The notes under the pieces are model-generated. The model searched no databases, had not been told where the DNA came from, and saw nothing but the letters and a program-made list of their open reading frames with translations. From positions 23,394,942 through 23,458,941 of the forward strand of contig NC_080078.1 in the NCBI RefSeq assembly GCF_949987535.1: a DNA stretch of 64,000 bases, written 5' to 3'. The stretch is from Balaenoptera acutorostrata. Its lineage: Eukaryota > Chordata > Mammalia > Artiodactyla > Balaenopteridae. Shown piece after piece: positions 21,160-32,290 of this stretch; position 1 is the first letter of the stretch, and every line of letters starts with the position of its first letter. Made by a program: the position numbers and the translations under genes.

Positions 21160-21475
21160 TTATTCAATAACAATTATTAAAGCCATTCTAAAAGCTTGTT
21201 ATTAGGTTGAACCATATGAAATATCTGATATCTGACCAGTTCTAACCTATCAGAATGGCAATCTCATATGGTTCAACCTAATATATGCCAGGCATTGTAC
21301 TAAGAAGTTAACATGTACCATCTCATTTAATACTCATTCCAGCTCTCTGAGGGGGTCCCATTATTATCTCCATTTTAGAGGAGGAAACTAAGACCAGTGA
21401 AGTTAAATTATTTACCCAAGGTAAAACATTGCAGACCTAAGACATAAACCCAGGGGGTCTTAATCTAGGAACAAG
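21160..21475 (-). repeat. MIR SINE carrying a small palindromic insertion
   Basis: 'atatgccaggcattgtacta', 'accatctcatttaatactca', 'cattttagaggaggaaacta' and 'tttacccaaggtaaaacatt' form an antisense MIR; its 5' flank is interrupted by the palindromic element at 21202-21281. Confidence 0.75.
21202..21281. mobile_element. 80-bp mariner-like palindromic MITE
   Basis: The ends are perfect inverted repeats: 'ttaggttgaaccatatga' (21202-21219) and 'tcatatggttcaacctaa' (21264-21281), 18 bp each, with a 44-bp interior. TA dinucleotides flank both sides (21200-21201; 21282-21283), as Tc1/mariner transposases leave. The 'ttaggttg' tip and the 80-bp size recall the primate Hsmar1/MADE1 layout, though the inner TIR differs. 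No coding capacity. Confidence 0.75.
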
Positions 21476-21555
21476 GCCCTTAGCCACTGGCTACTCAAAG
21501 TGAGGTCCAAGAACCAGAAACAGCAGTACCTCCTGGGGATTTGTTTAAAATGCAC

Positions 21556-22037
21556 AGTCTCGTTTGCATTATCCATAAGAGCCGAAAGATGGGAAGAACC
21601 CAAAAGTCTATCAACAGATGAATGGGTGAACAAATGTGGTATACAAGGGAATATTATTCGGCCTTTAACAGGAAGGAAATTTTGATACATGCTACAATCT
21701 CAGTGAACCTTGAAAACATTATGCCAAGTAAGTCAGTCAGACACAAAAGTACAAATACTGCATGATTCCATTTATATGAGCACCTAGAGGAGTCACATTC
21801 TTAGAGACAGGAGTAGAACAGTGGTTTCCAGGGACTGGGGGAGAGGGATGGGGAGTTGTGCGATGAGTGCAGAGTTTCAGTTTGGGAGGAGGAAGAAGTT
21901 CTGGAGACAACTGGTGGTAACAGTTGCACAACAGTATGAAGGTACTTAATGTCCCTGAACTGTACAATTAAAAATGGTAAATTTTATATTGTGTGTCTTC
22001 TACCACAATAAAAATAATAATAATTATTATCCCTCCA
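21556..22037 (+). mobile_element. LINE-1 3' end inside MER5 element
   Basis: 'ctatcaacagatgaatgggt', 'atacaagggaatattattcg', 'gattccatttatatgagcac' and 'gtacaattaaaaatggtaaa' mark the end of an L1M. Direct repeat 'aaaatgca' flanks it (21547-21554; 22038-22045). Confidence 0.85.
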
Positions 22038-22087
22038 AAAATGCAGTTTGGGGCCACACCCAAGACTAGCCCAGGCCCTGCCTTTTT

Positions 22088-22449
22088 TTTTGTTTGTTTA
22101 TAAATTTATTTATTTTATTTATTTATTTTTGGCTACTTTAGGTCTTCACTGCTGTGCGCGGGCTTTCTCTAGTTGCGGCGAACGGGAGCTACTCTTCATT
22201 GCAGCAGGCGGGCTTTTCATTGCGGTGGCTTCTCCTGTTGTGGAGCACGGGCTCTAGGCATGCGGGCTTCAGCAGTTGTGGCACGTGGGCTCAGTAGTTG
22301 TGGCTCGCGGGCTCTAGACCGTAGGCTCAGTAGTTGTGGCGCACGGGTTTAGTTGCTCCACGGCATGTGAGATCTTCCCAGACCAGGGCTCGAACCTGTG
22401 TCCCCTGCATTGGCAGACAGATTCTTAGCCACTGTGCCACCAGGGAAGT
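22088..22449 (-). mobile_element. CHR-type SINE, long form (antisense)
   Basis: Reads backwards from 'ggacttccctggtggcacag' (near 22449) to a T-rich tail (22083-22130). It has the long middle with repeated 'gtagttgtggc' modules. An 18-bp perfect target duplication 'cccaggccctgccttttt' lies at 22070-22087 and 22450-22467. It inserted into the MER5 element after the L1. Confidence 0.95.
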
Positions 22450-22499
22450 CCCAGGCCCTGCCTTTTTAACAAGATCCCCAGGTACACGTCTACACATTA

Positions 22500-23102
22500 A
22501 AGTCTGAGAAGCACTGCCACCAGGTGCAAAGAAGTACTTGCAGGGACGGCTGTAAACAGGGAAAAGTACAATGTCGACCTAAATGCAGAAAATAAGTGGG
22601 AGGAGCTCTGAGCACTGCTCCCCCCTCCGTAGGCCCCCACCCACCCTCAGGATGTGATTTCTGTCCAGCACCCTCCCAGTACTGCCCAGCGCCAGGGAAG
22701 GTGCTTGTGACTAGTGGGGTCCTGGCATGCTGGCTGTCAGCCGGGGCAACAGAGCTCACCTCCCCACCATGTTTAGCTTGGCTGTTTTGAGCCCCTTGGC
22801 CGCCGGTAGAAATCACTGTGGTGCCTCAGAGCTCCGCTACAGATGAAATTAATTCCTCCAGAGCTGAGGGAGCTGGGCGGGCAGGGAGCACTCACAGGGA
22901 TGGTGGAGGAAACTATTTTGGCAGCAGCTTTTCCATTTGGGGAACTAATGAGACTCAAGGAAATACTTGCCGAGGGATGCCAAATACCTGTTTGCTTGTG
23001 GAGCTGATACAGCCTTGGCCAAATCGGACAGTGATGCAAAAGTGTGCATCAATTTTTGTTCAATTTCGTGGCTCCGTTTTGCGTTTCAGAAAGAGCAGGA
23101 TT
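22500..23102. other. Unique DNA, candidate conserved element at 22815-23100
   Basis: After GC-rich unique DNA, 22815-23100 is free of repeats and simple sequence, with words such as 'gatgaaattaattcctccag' and 'gtgcatcaatttttgttcaa'. A 190-codon frame (22818-23390) crosses it, but its second half is SINE translation and the first half has no domain. Conservation must be tested. Confidence 0.3.
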
Positions 23103-23115
23103 AAGACTATATCTG

Positions 23116-23410
23116 GGGGCTTCCCTGGTGGCGCAGTGGTTGAGAATCCGCCTGCCAATGCAGGGGACACGGGTTCGAGCCCCGGTCTGGGAGGATCCCA
23201 CATGCCGCGGAGCGGCTGGGCCCGTGAGCCACAACTACTGAGCCTGCACGTCTGGAGCCTGTGCTCCACAACAAGAGAGGCCGCGATAGTGAGAGGCCCG
23301 TGCACCGCGATGAAGAGTGGCCCTCGCTCACCACAACTAGAGAAAGCCCTCGCACAGAAACGAAGACCCAACACAGCCAAAAATAAATAAATAAATAAAT
23401 AAATAAATAA
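23116..23410 (+). mobile_element. CHR-type tRNA-derived SINE (young)
   Basis: Well-kept copy with 'tggcgcagtggttgagaat' and 'cgggttcgagccc', a G/C-rich body, and an (AAAT)n tail. A perfect 13-bp target duplication 'aagactatatctg' is at 23103-23115 and 23411-23423. Probably among the youngest copies here. Confidence 0.96.
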
Positions 23411-23424
23411 AAGACTATATCTGT

Positions 23425-24300
23425 CCCCAGGCTACCCCTCAGGTCTACAGAGATTCAGGAAAGACACACACTTTACCATGCTGGGTGTCCCTAGAGTCAC
23501 TTGTCGGGACCCCCTGCCGACTCACTCACCACCAAGCCCTGACACCACCACCCCCCTTCAAACTGTGTGTGTCTGTGCTGCCTTTTGTAGCCGATGTATC
23601 TCTCTTGGCTCCAAGAGATAGCCAAGAGCTGGTATAACATTTAAAAGTCACAAGCCCAGGTGAGCAAAAGTATAATCTTTCTTATTTCCTTATAACTGGA
23701 TTTTATCATTTTCCAGAGTCCCCACTCTATCTGGCTGCAGTAAGCCTAATCCTGTTCACTTGAGGATAAACTTGGACAATTCAGGAGGAACTCAGCAAAT
23801 TCAAGGTTTCACTGGTTATTTCATGGTCTGTTCCCTTCTGCCTTCTCCTTCCAGTTGCATCTAATTTCTGAGAGGCTTACATGGCATCATGGCATTGGTG
23901 GGGAAACTATCTGGCCCTTGGTTATCCCTCTGGTATCCACTAAGGAGTACCTTGTCTTGTCTGGTCTTTAATCAGCATCCTTGCTCCTTGTTGACATCAC
24001 AGGGGCTTCTTAATGTTTCCTGGTATCCAGTCAGTGAGGGCCATTCCCCCTCACTCCCACTGCAAGGCTCTCAGTGCCTTAACCATGCCGACCTTGGATG
24101 ACCTTGGGTACAGAGTGTGTTCTGTGCTCCCTGGGAGATTCTGGGGATGTTAAGGACTCAGTGAGCCTGCCCCTAACCGGTCTGCTCAGACAACACTCAC
24201 AGCCAACTCTTATGCGCCACAAGCCAGGCTGCATAGGAGCTTGTCCATGAGACTGAATAGATGAGGCTCAGCTCCCCTAAACCTACCTAGAATGTGTTCA
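23425..24300. other. Unidentified DNA
   Basis: No repeat or gene recognised. A 70-codon frame at 23889-24101 is not supported by anything else. Confidence 0.4.
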
Positions 24301-24322
24301 GCAACCTCGCCGCTGAGGCTCA

Positions 24323-24928
24323 GTGTGGGAGGAGGCAAGGGGCAAGGTCCCTTCTCTAAAATGCTTGTGGCTGATTAGCTTTCCCAAAGAGAGAGCCAAC
24401 AGTGGTCTCTCATCCCACATCTCTACTTACTGTGTGATCTTGACGATCCAGCCACTGAGCAGTGGATCTACATCCCTTTCTCTTGAAGCTGAGCAGAACT
24501 TTACGACTGCCTCAGCCAATAGTGTAAGGGTAAAAGAGACCTCATGTGACTTCCAAGATCAGATCATCTAAATGCTATGCATTTCCACCTTCTTCTCTTG
24601 GGACACTTTGCTCTTGGAACCCAGACCCCATTCTATGAAAAGTCTAAGCATCCCAAGAAGGGGCTCATGGAGAGGAACCAGATCCATGGACGTGGCCCCA
24701 GCTGAGCTCCCGACCAACAGCCGGCACCAACCTGCCGGCCACATGAATGAACCATCTTGAAAACGGATCCTCCTAACCACCCTCAACCTGCACCCACCCA
24801 CGCCATGTCAGCTGAGGAGCCTTCTACACCAAACTTGCAGAATACTGGCAACACAGATGAGTACTATTGCTTTAAGCCACTGAGTTCTGGGTTGATTTGC
24901 TATGCAACAATAAATAACTGATTCGATA
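24323..24928 (+). mobile_element. MLT1-type LTR relic
   Basis: The 3' end 'tattgctttaagccactgag' followed by 'gatttgctatgcaacaataa' is typical of MaLR LTRs. The upstream half is diverged, so its boundary is approximate. Confidence 0.6.
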
Positions 24929-25645
24929 CTTATCAGCACCTAGTTTTGTTTCTCTTTGTTTCTCTCTCTTCCCAGGGAGATTTTTTTTATCACTTCTGTA
25001 GTGATAAAACTGATTCTTCATTTACCCTTTCCAATTGTTTTATTATGGCATAAACCTTACACCTCAAGCTCTTCAGGATTCAGGCTTTTGAAACTGTAAA
25101 AAACCTAGCTCTTTTAAACCAAGCCTTGGCTTTCAAAATTATTGTCAGGTGCCAGAAGTTTCGAAAGCCTGTTTGGAAACTCAAAACCTAAGCATTGTCT
25201 TTTTTTTTTTTTTCTTCCTCTGTGCATCCCTGCTGTTATGGCCTTTCCCGGAGGGTGATAAGGATGGAATGAGAATGGAATGAGATGGGAAGGACAGTGA
25301 TATAAGGAATTTCCAGGAGGGGTGGAAAGCACTGAATAGCATTTTATCATATTATCGTGCCATTTTTACCAAAGCAGAGGCAAATCTTCAGCATGCAACA
25401 TTATCCCATTCCTTTGTTCTCCTTAAATTAACTTAAATCCAACTCTGGGTCCCCATCCTATTGTACTGGTAGGAAAGTTGACCTCAGTCATTATCAGAAC
25501 ACCTTTCCTGAGCACTACAGCCCACTAACCCTGAGGGTCATACAAAAATCCCGAGGTCTTACTCAGCCCAGACTCTTCAGATAGTATGCTCGTTTTTTTG
25601 GCCTATGCTGTTGTCACTGCCGAGACATACATTGTCCAAGCCAGT
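24929..25645. other. Unidentified DNA
   Basis: Contains a poly(T) run at about 25198-25214. No gene or named repeat. Confidence 0.4.
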
Positions 25646-25649
25646 CAGC

Positions 25650-25855
25650 ACGGATTTTTGTGAAGGGCTAGATAATAAAGACTTCTGACCTTTCAGACCA
25701 TACAGCCTCGTTGCAACTACTCAGCTCTGACTCTGTGCTGCAAAAGGAGCCATAGGCTGTATAAATGTATGGTCACAGCTGTGCCCCAATAAAACTTTAT
25801 TTACAGAAAACAGGCAGCAAGCCATAGTTTGCTGACTCTGGGTCTAAACCAGTGT
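25650..25855 (+). repeat. hAT-Charlie-type MITE relic
   Basis: 'tgtgaagggctagataataa', 'agaccatacagcctcgttgc', 'cccaataaaactttatttac' and 'gccatagtttgctgactctg' match the family at 33795. The 5' terminus is degraded. Confidence 0.8.
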
Positions 25856-26007
25856 AAGTCCCTTGAATTCCTGCGTTTCTCTGATTCTGGCCGAGACAGG
25901 GGCATAGAAATCTTTGCCAGAACTGGAATCCCAGACCCTTAGGGTTCAGAATCCCAGGTGAATTGTACATCTGTGAGGTGTTGCTTCTGAGCGAGGTGGA
26001 AGTAGCA

Positions 26008-26466
26008 ATTGTACGGTTTTCTCCAGAGAAACAGAACCAATAGGACATACAGAGACACACAGAAAGAGATTTATTATGAGAGATTGGCTTACATGATTAT
26101 GGAGGCTGAGAAGGCCCATGATTTGCCGTCTGCAGGCTGGAGGCCCAGGAAAGCTGGTGGTGTAGTTCCAGTCGAAAGCCAAAGGCCTGAGACCCAAGAC
26201 TGCTGATGTCCAAGGGCAGGAGAAGATGGACGTATCAGCCCAAGCAGAGAGCAAATTCACCCCTCCTCCACCTCTTTGTCCCACGCAGGCCCTCAGTTGA
26301 TTGGGAGATGCACATCCACAGAGGTGAGGGCCACCTTCTGAACTCAAGCCACAAAGTCAGAGGCTAATCTCTTCTCAGAAACACCCTTACAGACACACCC
26401 AGCAATATTGTTTGACCAGCTCTCCGGGCCTACTAGACCAGTCAAGCTGACACACAACCATCACAC
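26008..26466 (-). mobile_element. Antisense ERVL-type LTR
   Basis: 'ttctccagagaaacagaacc', 'agatttattatgagagattg', 'cctcagttgattgggagatg', 'ctcagaaacacccttacaga' and 'gtcaagctgacacacaacca' follow in order a widespread mammalian LTR read backwards. Family name not certain. Confidence 0.75.
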
Positions 26467-26789
26467 CAACTCATCAAGTGACCGGCCAACCTTCAGCCTT
26501 CCCAGACACCAGGATCACGTCCTTTCTCTGACCTTTGCCCTCCAGTGCCCTCCCTCCTCCTCCTCCTCCTCCCTCATCTCTTCAGGGAGTTTAGGCATTT
26601 TACAAACAACAGGAAGAACCACTGACTTTAAGCAGATTCTTCTTTTAATCCTGTCAACACCCCCAAGGGTTAGAGATGCATGTCTAGCAATCCACTTGAA
26701 ACAGCAAAAGGGAACAACATAACGGTACAATGAACACAAATTAACACGCCATGCATTACCTTGTCAAATACTGTATTACACTTAACTGT
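26467..26789. other. Unidentified DNA with (TCC)n
   Basis: Includes a short TCC run at about 26553-26572. No gene. Confidence 0.4.
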
Positions 26790-26925
26790 TTACTTGACTT
26801 TCTCTCACACATGCTGTGAGATCCCAGAGGGCAGAGACCAAATCTCACTAACGCTGTCCTTCAGCTCAGCCCCAGCACATCATAAGTGCTCCATAAATAT
26901 TTTTTGAATTAAATAAAGTATTCAT
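26790..26925 (+). repeat. L2 LINE 3' end
   Basis: 'gatcccagagggcagagacc', 'cagcacatcataagtgctcc' and 'ataaatattttttgaattaa' form an L2 end. Confidence 0.8.
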
Positions 26926-27541
26926 ACATCCTGCAGAAGTATGTGGTGGTTGAGTCCCAGAATCCTTCTCAGGAGCTTATTTAACAGTGAAGTAGCTGAA
27001 GTCCTCCATATTTGCAATCTCTAAAATCGTATAAAGCAATTCTGGTGAGCGCTGATAATTAAAATATTAAACAAGAGAGTGTTAGGTTAGAGGCAGATGC
27101 GCTGCACACAGTGTTAGGTAGCTAGTCAGACATGAGCGGGTCCCCACCCCGTCCTGGACATGGTCATCCTTCCCTCCCCCACCTGGACACTGGTGATCAG
27201 AACACTCCCAGAGATCTTCCCTCTTGTGGTCAAGGACCACCGCTAGGTTTCCAGCCGTATCATGACCAAGTGAGATAAAATTGCCAGCACAGGTTGACGC
27301 AGGTTCACCAAGACCTAAAAGCTGACTCAAAGTAACCCAGGGTTTATTATGCAGTATTTAATTTAATAAATTAGCATTGCAGTTTTTGCCCCACCTCCCA
27401 CCCGGCCCCCATGGGTTTCACTTGGGTACTTATGGGTAAGTGCCTGCACACTAGGAGAAAAGTTATATAACCTAAAGCTGTCAATCAACTTGGCAGTCAA
27501 ATGATGCAGGACACAGGGAGGGACCACTACTATTCTAAAAA
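26926..27541. other. Unidentified DNA
   Basis: No repeat or gene recognised apart from a diverged AT-rich stretch at 27335-27375. Confidence 0.4.
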
Positions 27542-27555
27542 AACCAACCCTTACC

Positions 27556-27802
27556 GAATGTAAAATAGATAGCTAATGGGAAGCAGTCGCATAGCACAGG
27601 GAGATCAGCTCAGTGCTTTGTGACCACCTAGAGGGGTGGGATAGGGAGGGTGGGTGGGAGGGAGATGCAAGAGGGAGGGGATATGGGGATATATGTATAC
27701 TTATAGCTGATTCACTGTGTTGTACAACAGAAACTAACACAACGTTATAAAGCAATTATACTCTAATAAAGATAGAAAAAAAAATGTTTTTAATAAATAA
27801 AT
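27556..27802 (+). mobile_element. LINE-1 3' UTR, short insertion
   Basis: The same 3' UTR as at 2826, beginning at 'aatgtaaaatagatagctaa' and ending 'ctctaataaagatag' plus A-rich tail. An imperfect target repeat flanks it ('aaccaacccttacc' 27542-27555; 'aacccaaccctacc' 27803-27816). Confidence 0.9.
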
Positions 27803-27816
27803 AACCCAACCCTACC

Positions 27817-28005
27817 CCCATTGCAGGGCTGCTTCTGGTTTCCAGACAGCCCACTCTCATCCTTTCTCGTGAGCATACTTTCACTCTGCTTAGTAAAACT
27901 CTTGCTACTTAAAACTGCTCTATGTCTCTCGACTGAATTCTTTCTCTTTGAGGGGACCAGAACTGTGGGATCGCCATTCTGCTGGTGACAACAGTAGGAT
28001 GTGCA
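27817..28005 (+). mobile_element. Partial ERV LTR 3' end
   Basis: 'ctttcactctgcttagtaaa', 'actcttgctacttaaaactg', 'ctctatgtctctcgactgaa' and 'accagaactgtgggatcgcc' resemble the R-U5 part of a class I LTR. Only this end is seen. Confidence 0.5.
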
Positions 28006-28954
28006 TCATTGAGGAGAATGAAAAGCAGGTTTAATTCACAAGATGACAGAGAAATCAAGGGAGGCATTCGTGTAGATCCTGAACTCAACGCTGGGCCCTT
28101 TCAATGGCTTTTGAGGTTGCAAAGTGGCTCTGCGTGACGTTGCTACTGTCAGTGAAACACTAGCTTTTTCATCGAACTCAGAGAAGCAGAGTGTGGAACG
28201 GAGGTGGGGAGAGATGCGAGATGCTGGTCAAAGGTGAAAGGCTTCAGTGACAAGACGAATAAGCTCTGGGGATCTCAGGCGCAGCATGGTGACTGTCATG
28301 AGTAATACCGTGTTGTGTGCTTGAAGTTTGCTAAGAGAGTAAATCTTAAGCATTCTCACAATCAAAAAAAAAGCAAACTAAAGTTTTTCCTTCACCCTAA
28401 TACAGACATATCACCCAAAAAGCTCTACCATTTTAGCAAGCCTGTTTATGACCCTTTGAGGCTTTCATGTGAAAGGAAGAGAGTAAAAGGAAAGAAAGGA
28501 AGAGATTTTCCTAAAGCAGAAGAGTGTGGTGGTTAAAGGAGCACTTGTGTGGTGTGTGCACCAAGGAAATTCCTGTAATAGAACTGAGATCTGTGTTCAA
28601 AGGCAGAGGGCAAGATTGTACAAAATCCCCTTGCAGAAGAAAAGAAAAGCTTGTAAGAAAAAAATGTCAGACAATCCCAGGGTGGCCACTAGGAGGTGCT
28701 GTGGCTAATACAGCTTGGGTGCTGTCCAGAGTTTTGCTGGGAGCCAAGGGAACATTACGGTCAGCGTTGGAAATCGTCCAGCCACCCGTGTATCACATCT
28801 CCAGTGTTGCCTGGTGTACCGTCTTGTCTCACTGAATGACAGGCTAGATGCATTCTGTGTCCCGTGGTGGCCCTAGGCAGGAAGCCCATGACAGTCTCCA
28901 ACACTGAAGAACAGTCTTAAGGTCAACCCTTTATTATTATTACCTGCTTTTCGT
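28006..28954. other. Unidentified DNA with L1 scrap and CTCF-like site
   Basis: A short L1-like scrap ('gtttgctaagagagtaaatc') lies at about 28290-28370. A 73-codon and a 103-codon plus frame nearby lack recognised domains. A CTCF-like motif sits at 28686. Confidence 0.4.
28686..28700 (+). promoter_or_regulatory. CTCF-like motif
   Basis: 'ccactaggaggtgct' matches the CTCF core CCASYAGRKGGCRSY except at two positions. A motif match alone does not show binding. Confidence 0.35.
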
Positions 28955-29345
28955 CTCTGTGTCCACACTGCCCTCTCTCTGTTCTTTGATTAGGCCAAGT
29001 TAGTTCCCTCTGCCTGGAAGGCTCTTGCCCAGATCAATCTATGGCCGGCTTCTCTTCATTCAGCCTGAGCTCAAATGTGATCTGACCATCTTGTCTATGG
29101 TCACTTCTTTAGTCACTCTCTATCCCATTATCATGCTTTGGTTTCTTCATAATACTTACCAGCATCAGGAAATATCTCCTTTATTTACTTGATTATTTGT
29201 TTATCATCTGACTCCAAGAAAGTGAGCTCCAAGAGGACAAGGCCCTTTTCTGTCTTGTTCAATGCCATATCCCTGGATATAGCCCTTAGAGCAATATTTG
29301 GCCCTGAAAAATGATTTGTTGATGGCGAATGGATGAATGGGGGCT
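28955..29345 (+). repeat. L2 LINE 3' part
   Basis: 'gttccctctgcctggaaggc', 'cattcagcctgagctcaaat', 'tgagctccaagaggacaagg' and 'tttgttgatggcgaatggat' are sense L2. Confidence 0.88.
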
Positions 29346-30249
29346 GAAGGGTCCAAGGGACTAATCAACTTAGCTACCAGGAGCATCTGGAAGCAGCAGA
29401 ATCAAAATCTCCTATTTATCCAGTGAACATATAATCGGCAGGCAGATACTAGAAACAAGTCACCTTATGCAGGGCACCATTGGGCCATGAATCAGGCTTG
29501 GTCTTGGATGTTACTTGACTCCCATAAGACACATTTTTGGCCTAATAAAATTTCCTATGGCTCTGCTGGCCAATGGTCTCGTATTAACTTAGTACCTTGA
29601 CCCGAGGACCCTGGAGGACCCACTGGAAGACAGTGTCCTTGGGAATGGGGACTGATCTGGTAACCAATGATCATGCACCAAGCTGAGTCCTTGGTGCCTT
29701 CCGTTTGAGTTACTAGGCAATTCTAATCACTGCACCTCTACCCTTGGCTTTCATGAGACATAAGTCAGTGGCCTGAATCCACCACTTTCTCTGACTCTTC
29801 TGAGTATATTCATCACACTGATATGTGTCAAACCTTTCAGCACCACTCAGTTAGGAAGGAGAGAAGACAAGAAATTGGATGGCGGGGATGAGGGGCAGCA
29901 GTAAATCAAGGACAGATGAAATTACAGGTGCTGTCCAGAGTTCTTTCTCCTGCTCCAGGAAAGGTCTGCCACGCTCTGTCTTTGTGTCACCTGGGCACAA
30001 ACATTTTTCCAGGGACAGGACTGAAGTGGAGGGACAAGAGGGGACAAGAGAGAGACCCTCCTGCAATGAAGGTCCAGGGAATGCACTACTCTTTGATCTT
30101 CTGCCCTTTGGATGACCTCTACTGCTGTGATCTGTGAGCTGGGTGGAAGGAGTGTTGGTTGCTCAGTCCCTTCTCTTCTTTCAGACACAATGACCTCATC
30201 ATTTAAGAAACCACGCCTCCCCCTGAAACTCATTCCCTTCATGAGAACC
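29346..30249. other. Unidentified DNA
   Basis: No repeat confidently named. Overlapping frames on both strands at 29850-30242 (71-106 codons) show no recognised domain. Confidence 0.4.
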
Positions 30250-30254
30250 TAAAG

Positions 30255-30500
30255 CCGGGGACTCTAAATTTTCTTACGGCACACCCCATTAATAAAATAT
30301 TTTCGAGCATGCACCCCCAGTATACATACATGTATATGTAGATTATATGTATGTCCTATTATATGGAAATGTGGGATGATTATAAAACATCCATGGTTGA
30401 GGAGGGGGAGATTTTCAAAGGATGGAATGAAAAATAACTAGAAAACGTCTAATTTTTCTCCCCACACCCCAAGAGATGTGTCAGTTTAGAAGCCCATTGC
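30255..30500. repeat. Probable DNA-transposon relic
   Basis: 'ggggactctaaattttctta', 'cggcacaccccattaataaa' and 'aagagatgtgtcagtttaga' have the look of a known mammalian MITE beginning with 'ctcaaactttcttgcggcac'. Weak, by eye. Confidence 0.4.
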
Positions 30501-30679
30501 CCTAAACAATGAAGGTCCCCTAAAGAAAATCTGAATATGTCATTGTCATTTATGCAAAACAATATTCCTCAAGGGGATTCTGAACTGCCTAATCCCCAAT
30601 AAATAACCTATGCAAATCAGCAGCCTCTTAAATCTCTGATGCAAATTAATGTATTCTTAAAGACCCAGCAGCTTAGCAA

Positions 30680-31015
30680 CGGCAGTCGCCTAGGTGTGGT
30701 CTGTGAACCAGCAGCATGGACAACACCTGGGAGCACAGGAGAAATGCAGAATCTCAGGCCCATTCCAGACCTGCTGACTCAGCATCTGCACGTGAGTAAG
30801 ATACCAAGACGAGTCTTGACAAGGACTGACCTAAAACATGGTTTCTCAAATTTCCGTGATTATAAGAATCACCAGTAATGTGTGAACAAATTTACATCTT
30901 TCAGTCCCACTCCAGACCTCCTGAACCAGAACCCTCGGTGCAGGGCCTGGAAATCTGTATTTTTTATAAGAGCCAGCTAATTCTCAGATCAGGCAAGTTG
31001 GGAACTGCTGCTTTA
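30680..31015 (+). repeat. Two adjacent MER5-type elements
   Basis: First at 30680-30825 ('taggtgtggtctgtgaacca', 'ctcaggcccattccagacct'); second at 30835-31015 ('tttctcaaatttccgtgatt', 'ggcctggaaatctgtatttt', 'agttgggaactgctg'). Confidence 0.75.
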
Positions 31016-31760
31016 AGGGGGTTCTAGCTATGGGAGAGCCCCCTTCCTCTTTCAGAATGAAGAGTCTAAAGGGGCAGGTGCACAAGGGAAGGCAAGTATC
31101 AAGCCAGGCAGGTAACAACCATCCTCTGACCTGTGCACACACCTAGCAAAGCTCAAGGTTACAGGGTGGGAAAGGATGACAGCATGAACACCATCTAACC
31201 TGGGCATTTGCCATCGGTAGGTGCAGGCTCACTTCAATGATTACCTTCACTTGCTGAGGGGGAAAAAATGTTTTCTTTCCATGATCATTGATTAATAGAA
31301 TGGATATGGTATGAGTTTTATGTAAAGAATCTGTCCTATCTTAAATGTAATGAAATCACAATCAGGGGCTTGAAAGGAAGATGGAATAAATTATTCACAA
31401 GGGAAGCTTCAACTTGAGAAGTCTGAGCTGGGGTCTGCCATTCACAGGGCCTGATTGGTGAGCGTGTGCTGCTTGTTCATTCTAATTGGATGCATCCAGC
31501 CTCCCCTGGAAACACTGCTGTGTAGACCAACATCATTTAAGTGGGTAAAGTGAAATCCAAGTAAGCCACTGTCTGACGTAGTGATCAGCTGCTGCTGCCC
31601 CAAAGAACTTCAAGATTCCCAACGAGTGAGCTGTGGGGTTATGGGGACGGTTTCCTCTGAAGAATTTTGTTGCCTGGTTTATTGCCTCAATTCTACGGTG
31701 CAGTAGCATCTCCATTTCACAGAAAAGAAAAAATGAGGACAGGTTCACCACCCAATCATA
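31016..31760. other. Unique DNA, candidate conserved element
   Basis: From about 31370 to 31750 no repeat is visible and the text is of balanced composition ('tctaattggatgcatccagc', 'tagtgatcagctgctgctgc'). Candidate conserved non-coding DNA; needs alignment. Confidence 0.3.
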
Positions 31761-31761
31761 A

Positions 31762-31980
31762 TAGTTACCATTTTTTGAGTGCCTACTATGTGCTACTATG
31801 TGTTGCCTGAAGATACTATTATTACCATCATCACCCCCGTTTTAACCTCTGATGCCCAGAGAGGTTAAGTAACTTGCCCAAATTCATGCAGCCAGTAAGC
31901 AGCCAGAACTGGAATTCATACTTGCTGATTCCAAAGTTTGGGTTTTTAACCCCTGTGTTATGCTGCCTCCTTTTCCTAAA
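31762..31980 (-). repeat. MIR SINE
   Basis: 'agtgcctactatgtgctact', 'gaggttaagtaacttgccca' and 'tttttaacccctgtgttatg' form an antisense MIR with a small duplication of 'ctactatgtg'. Confidence 0.9.
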
Positions 31981-32044
31981 ACTCACACAAATGGAAATGC
32001 CAGGTGCAGTCTTCATGTGATGATAGCTATCTGGAAGCCCTCCT

Positions 32045-32290
32045 TCCATGAACAAAGATATACTAAGTGTTTACTAAATGCTGTGTACATGCCAGTTGCA
32101 GGGTACCCATAACCTCCACCCTCAGATATTTACAGCATTCACAGATACATAAGCACATAAGTATATTAAATGTGTAGACACATAAGTATAAATTAAATGA
32201 GGTACAAAGAAGAAAGCTGACAACTCTGGAGTGGAGAGATTGGGACAGCTTCATGGAGGAGACATGCCTGAAAGATGAAAGTGAGTGCGA
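32045..32290 (-). repeat. L2 LINE relic
   Basis: 'ctaagtgtttactaaatgct', 'ataagtataaattaaatgag' and 'gacagcttcatggaggagac' are antisense L2. Confidence 0.65.

Larger units (their letters stand above)
21480..22500 (+). repeat. MER5-type element, split twice
   Basis: Three pieces read as one element: 'ctactcaaagtgaggtccaa' to 'gtttaaaatgca' (21480-21555), 'atgcagtttggggccacacc' to 'ccaggccctgcc' (about 22041-22082), and 'aacaagatccccaggtacac' to 'aaagtctgagaagcactgcc' (22468-22520). An L1 and a CHR SINE separate them. Confidence 0.85.
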
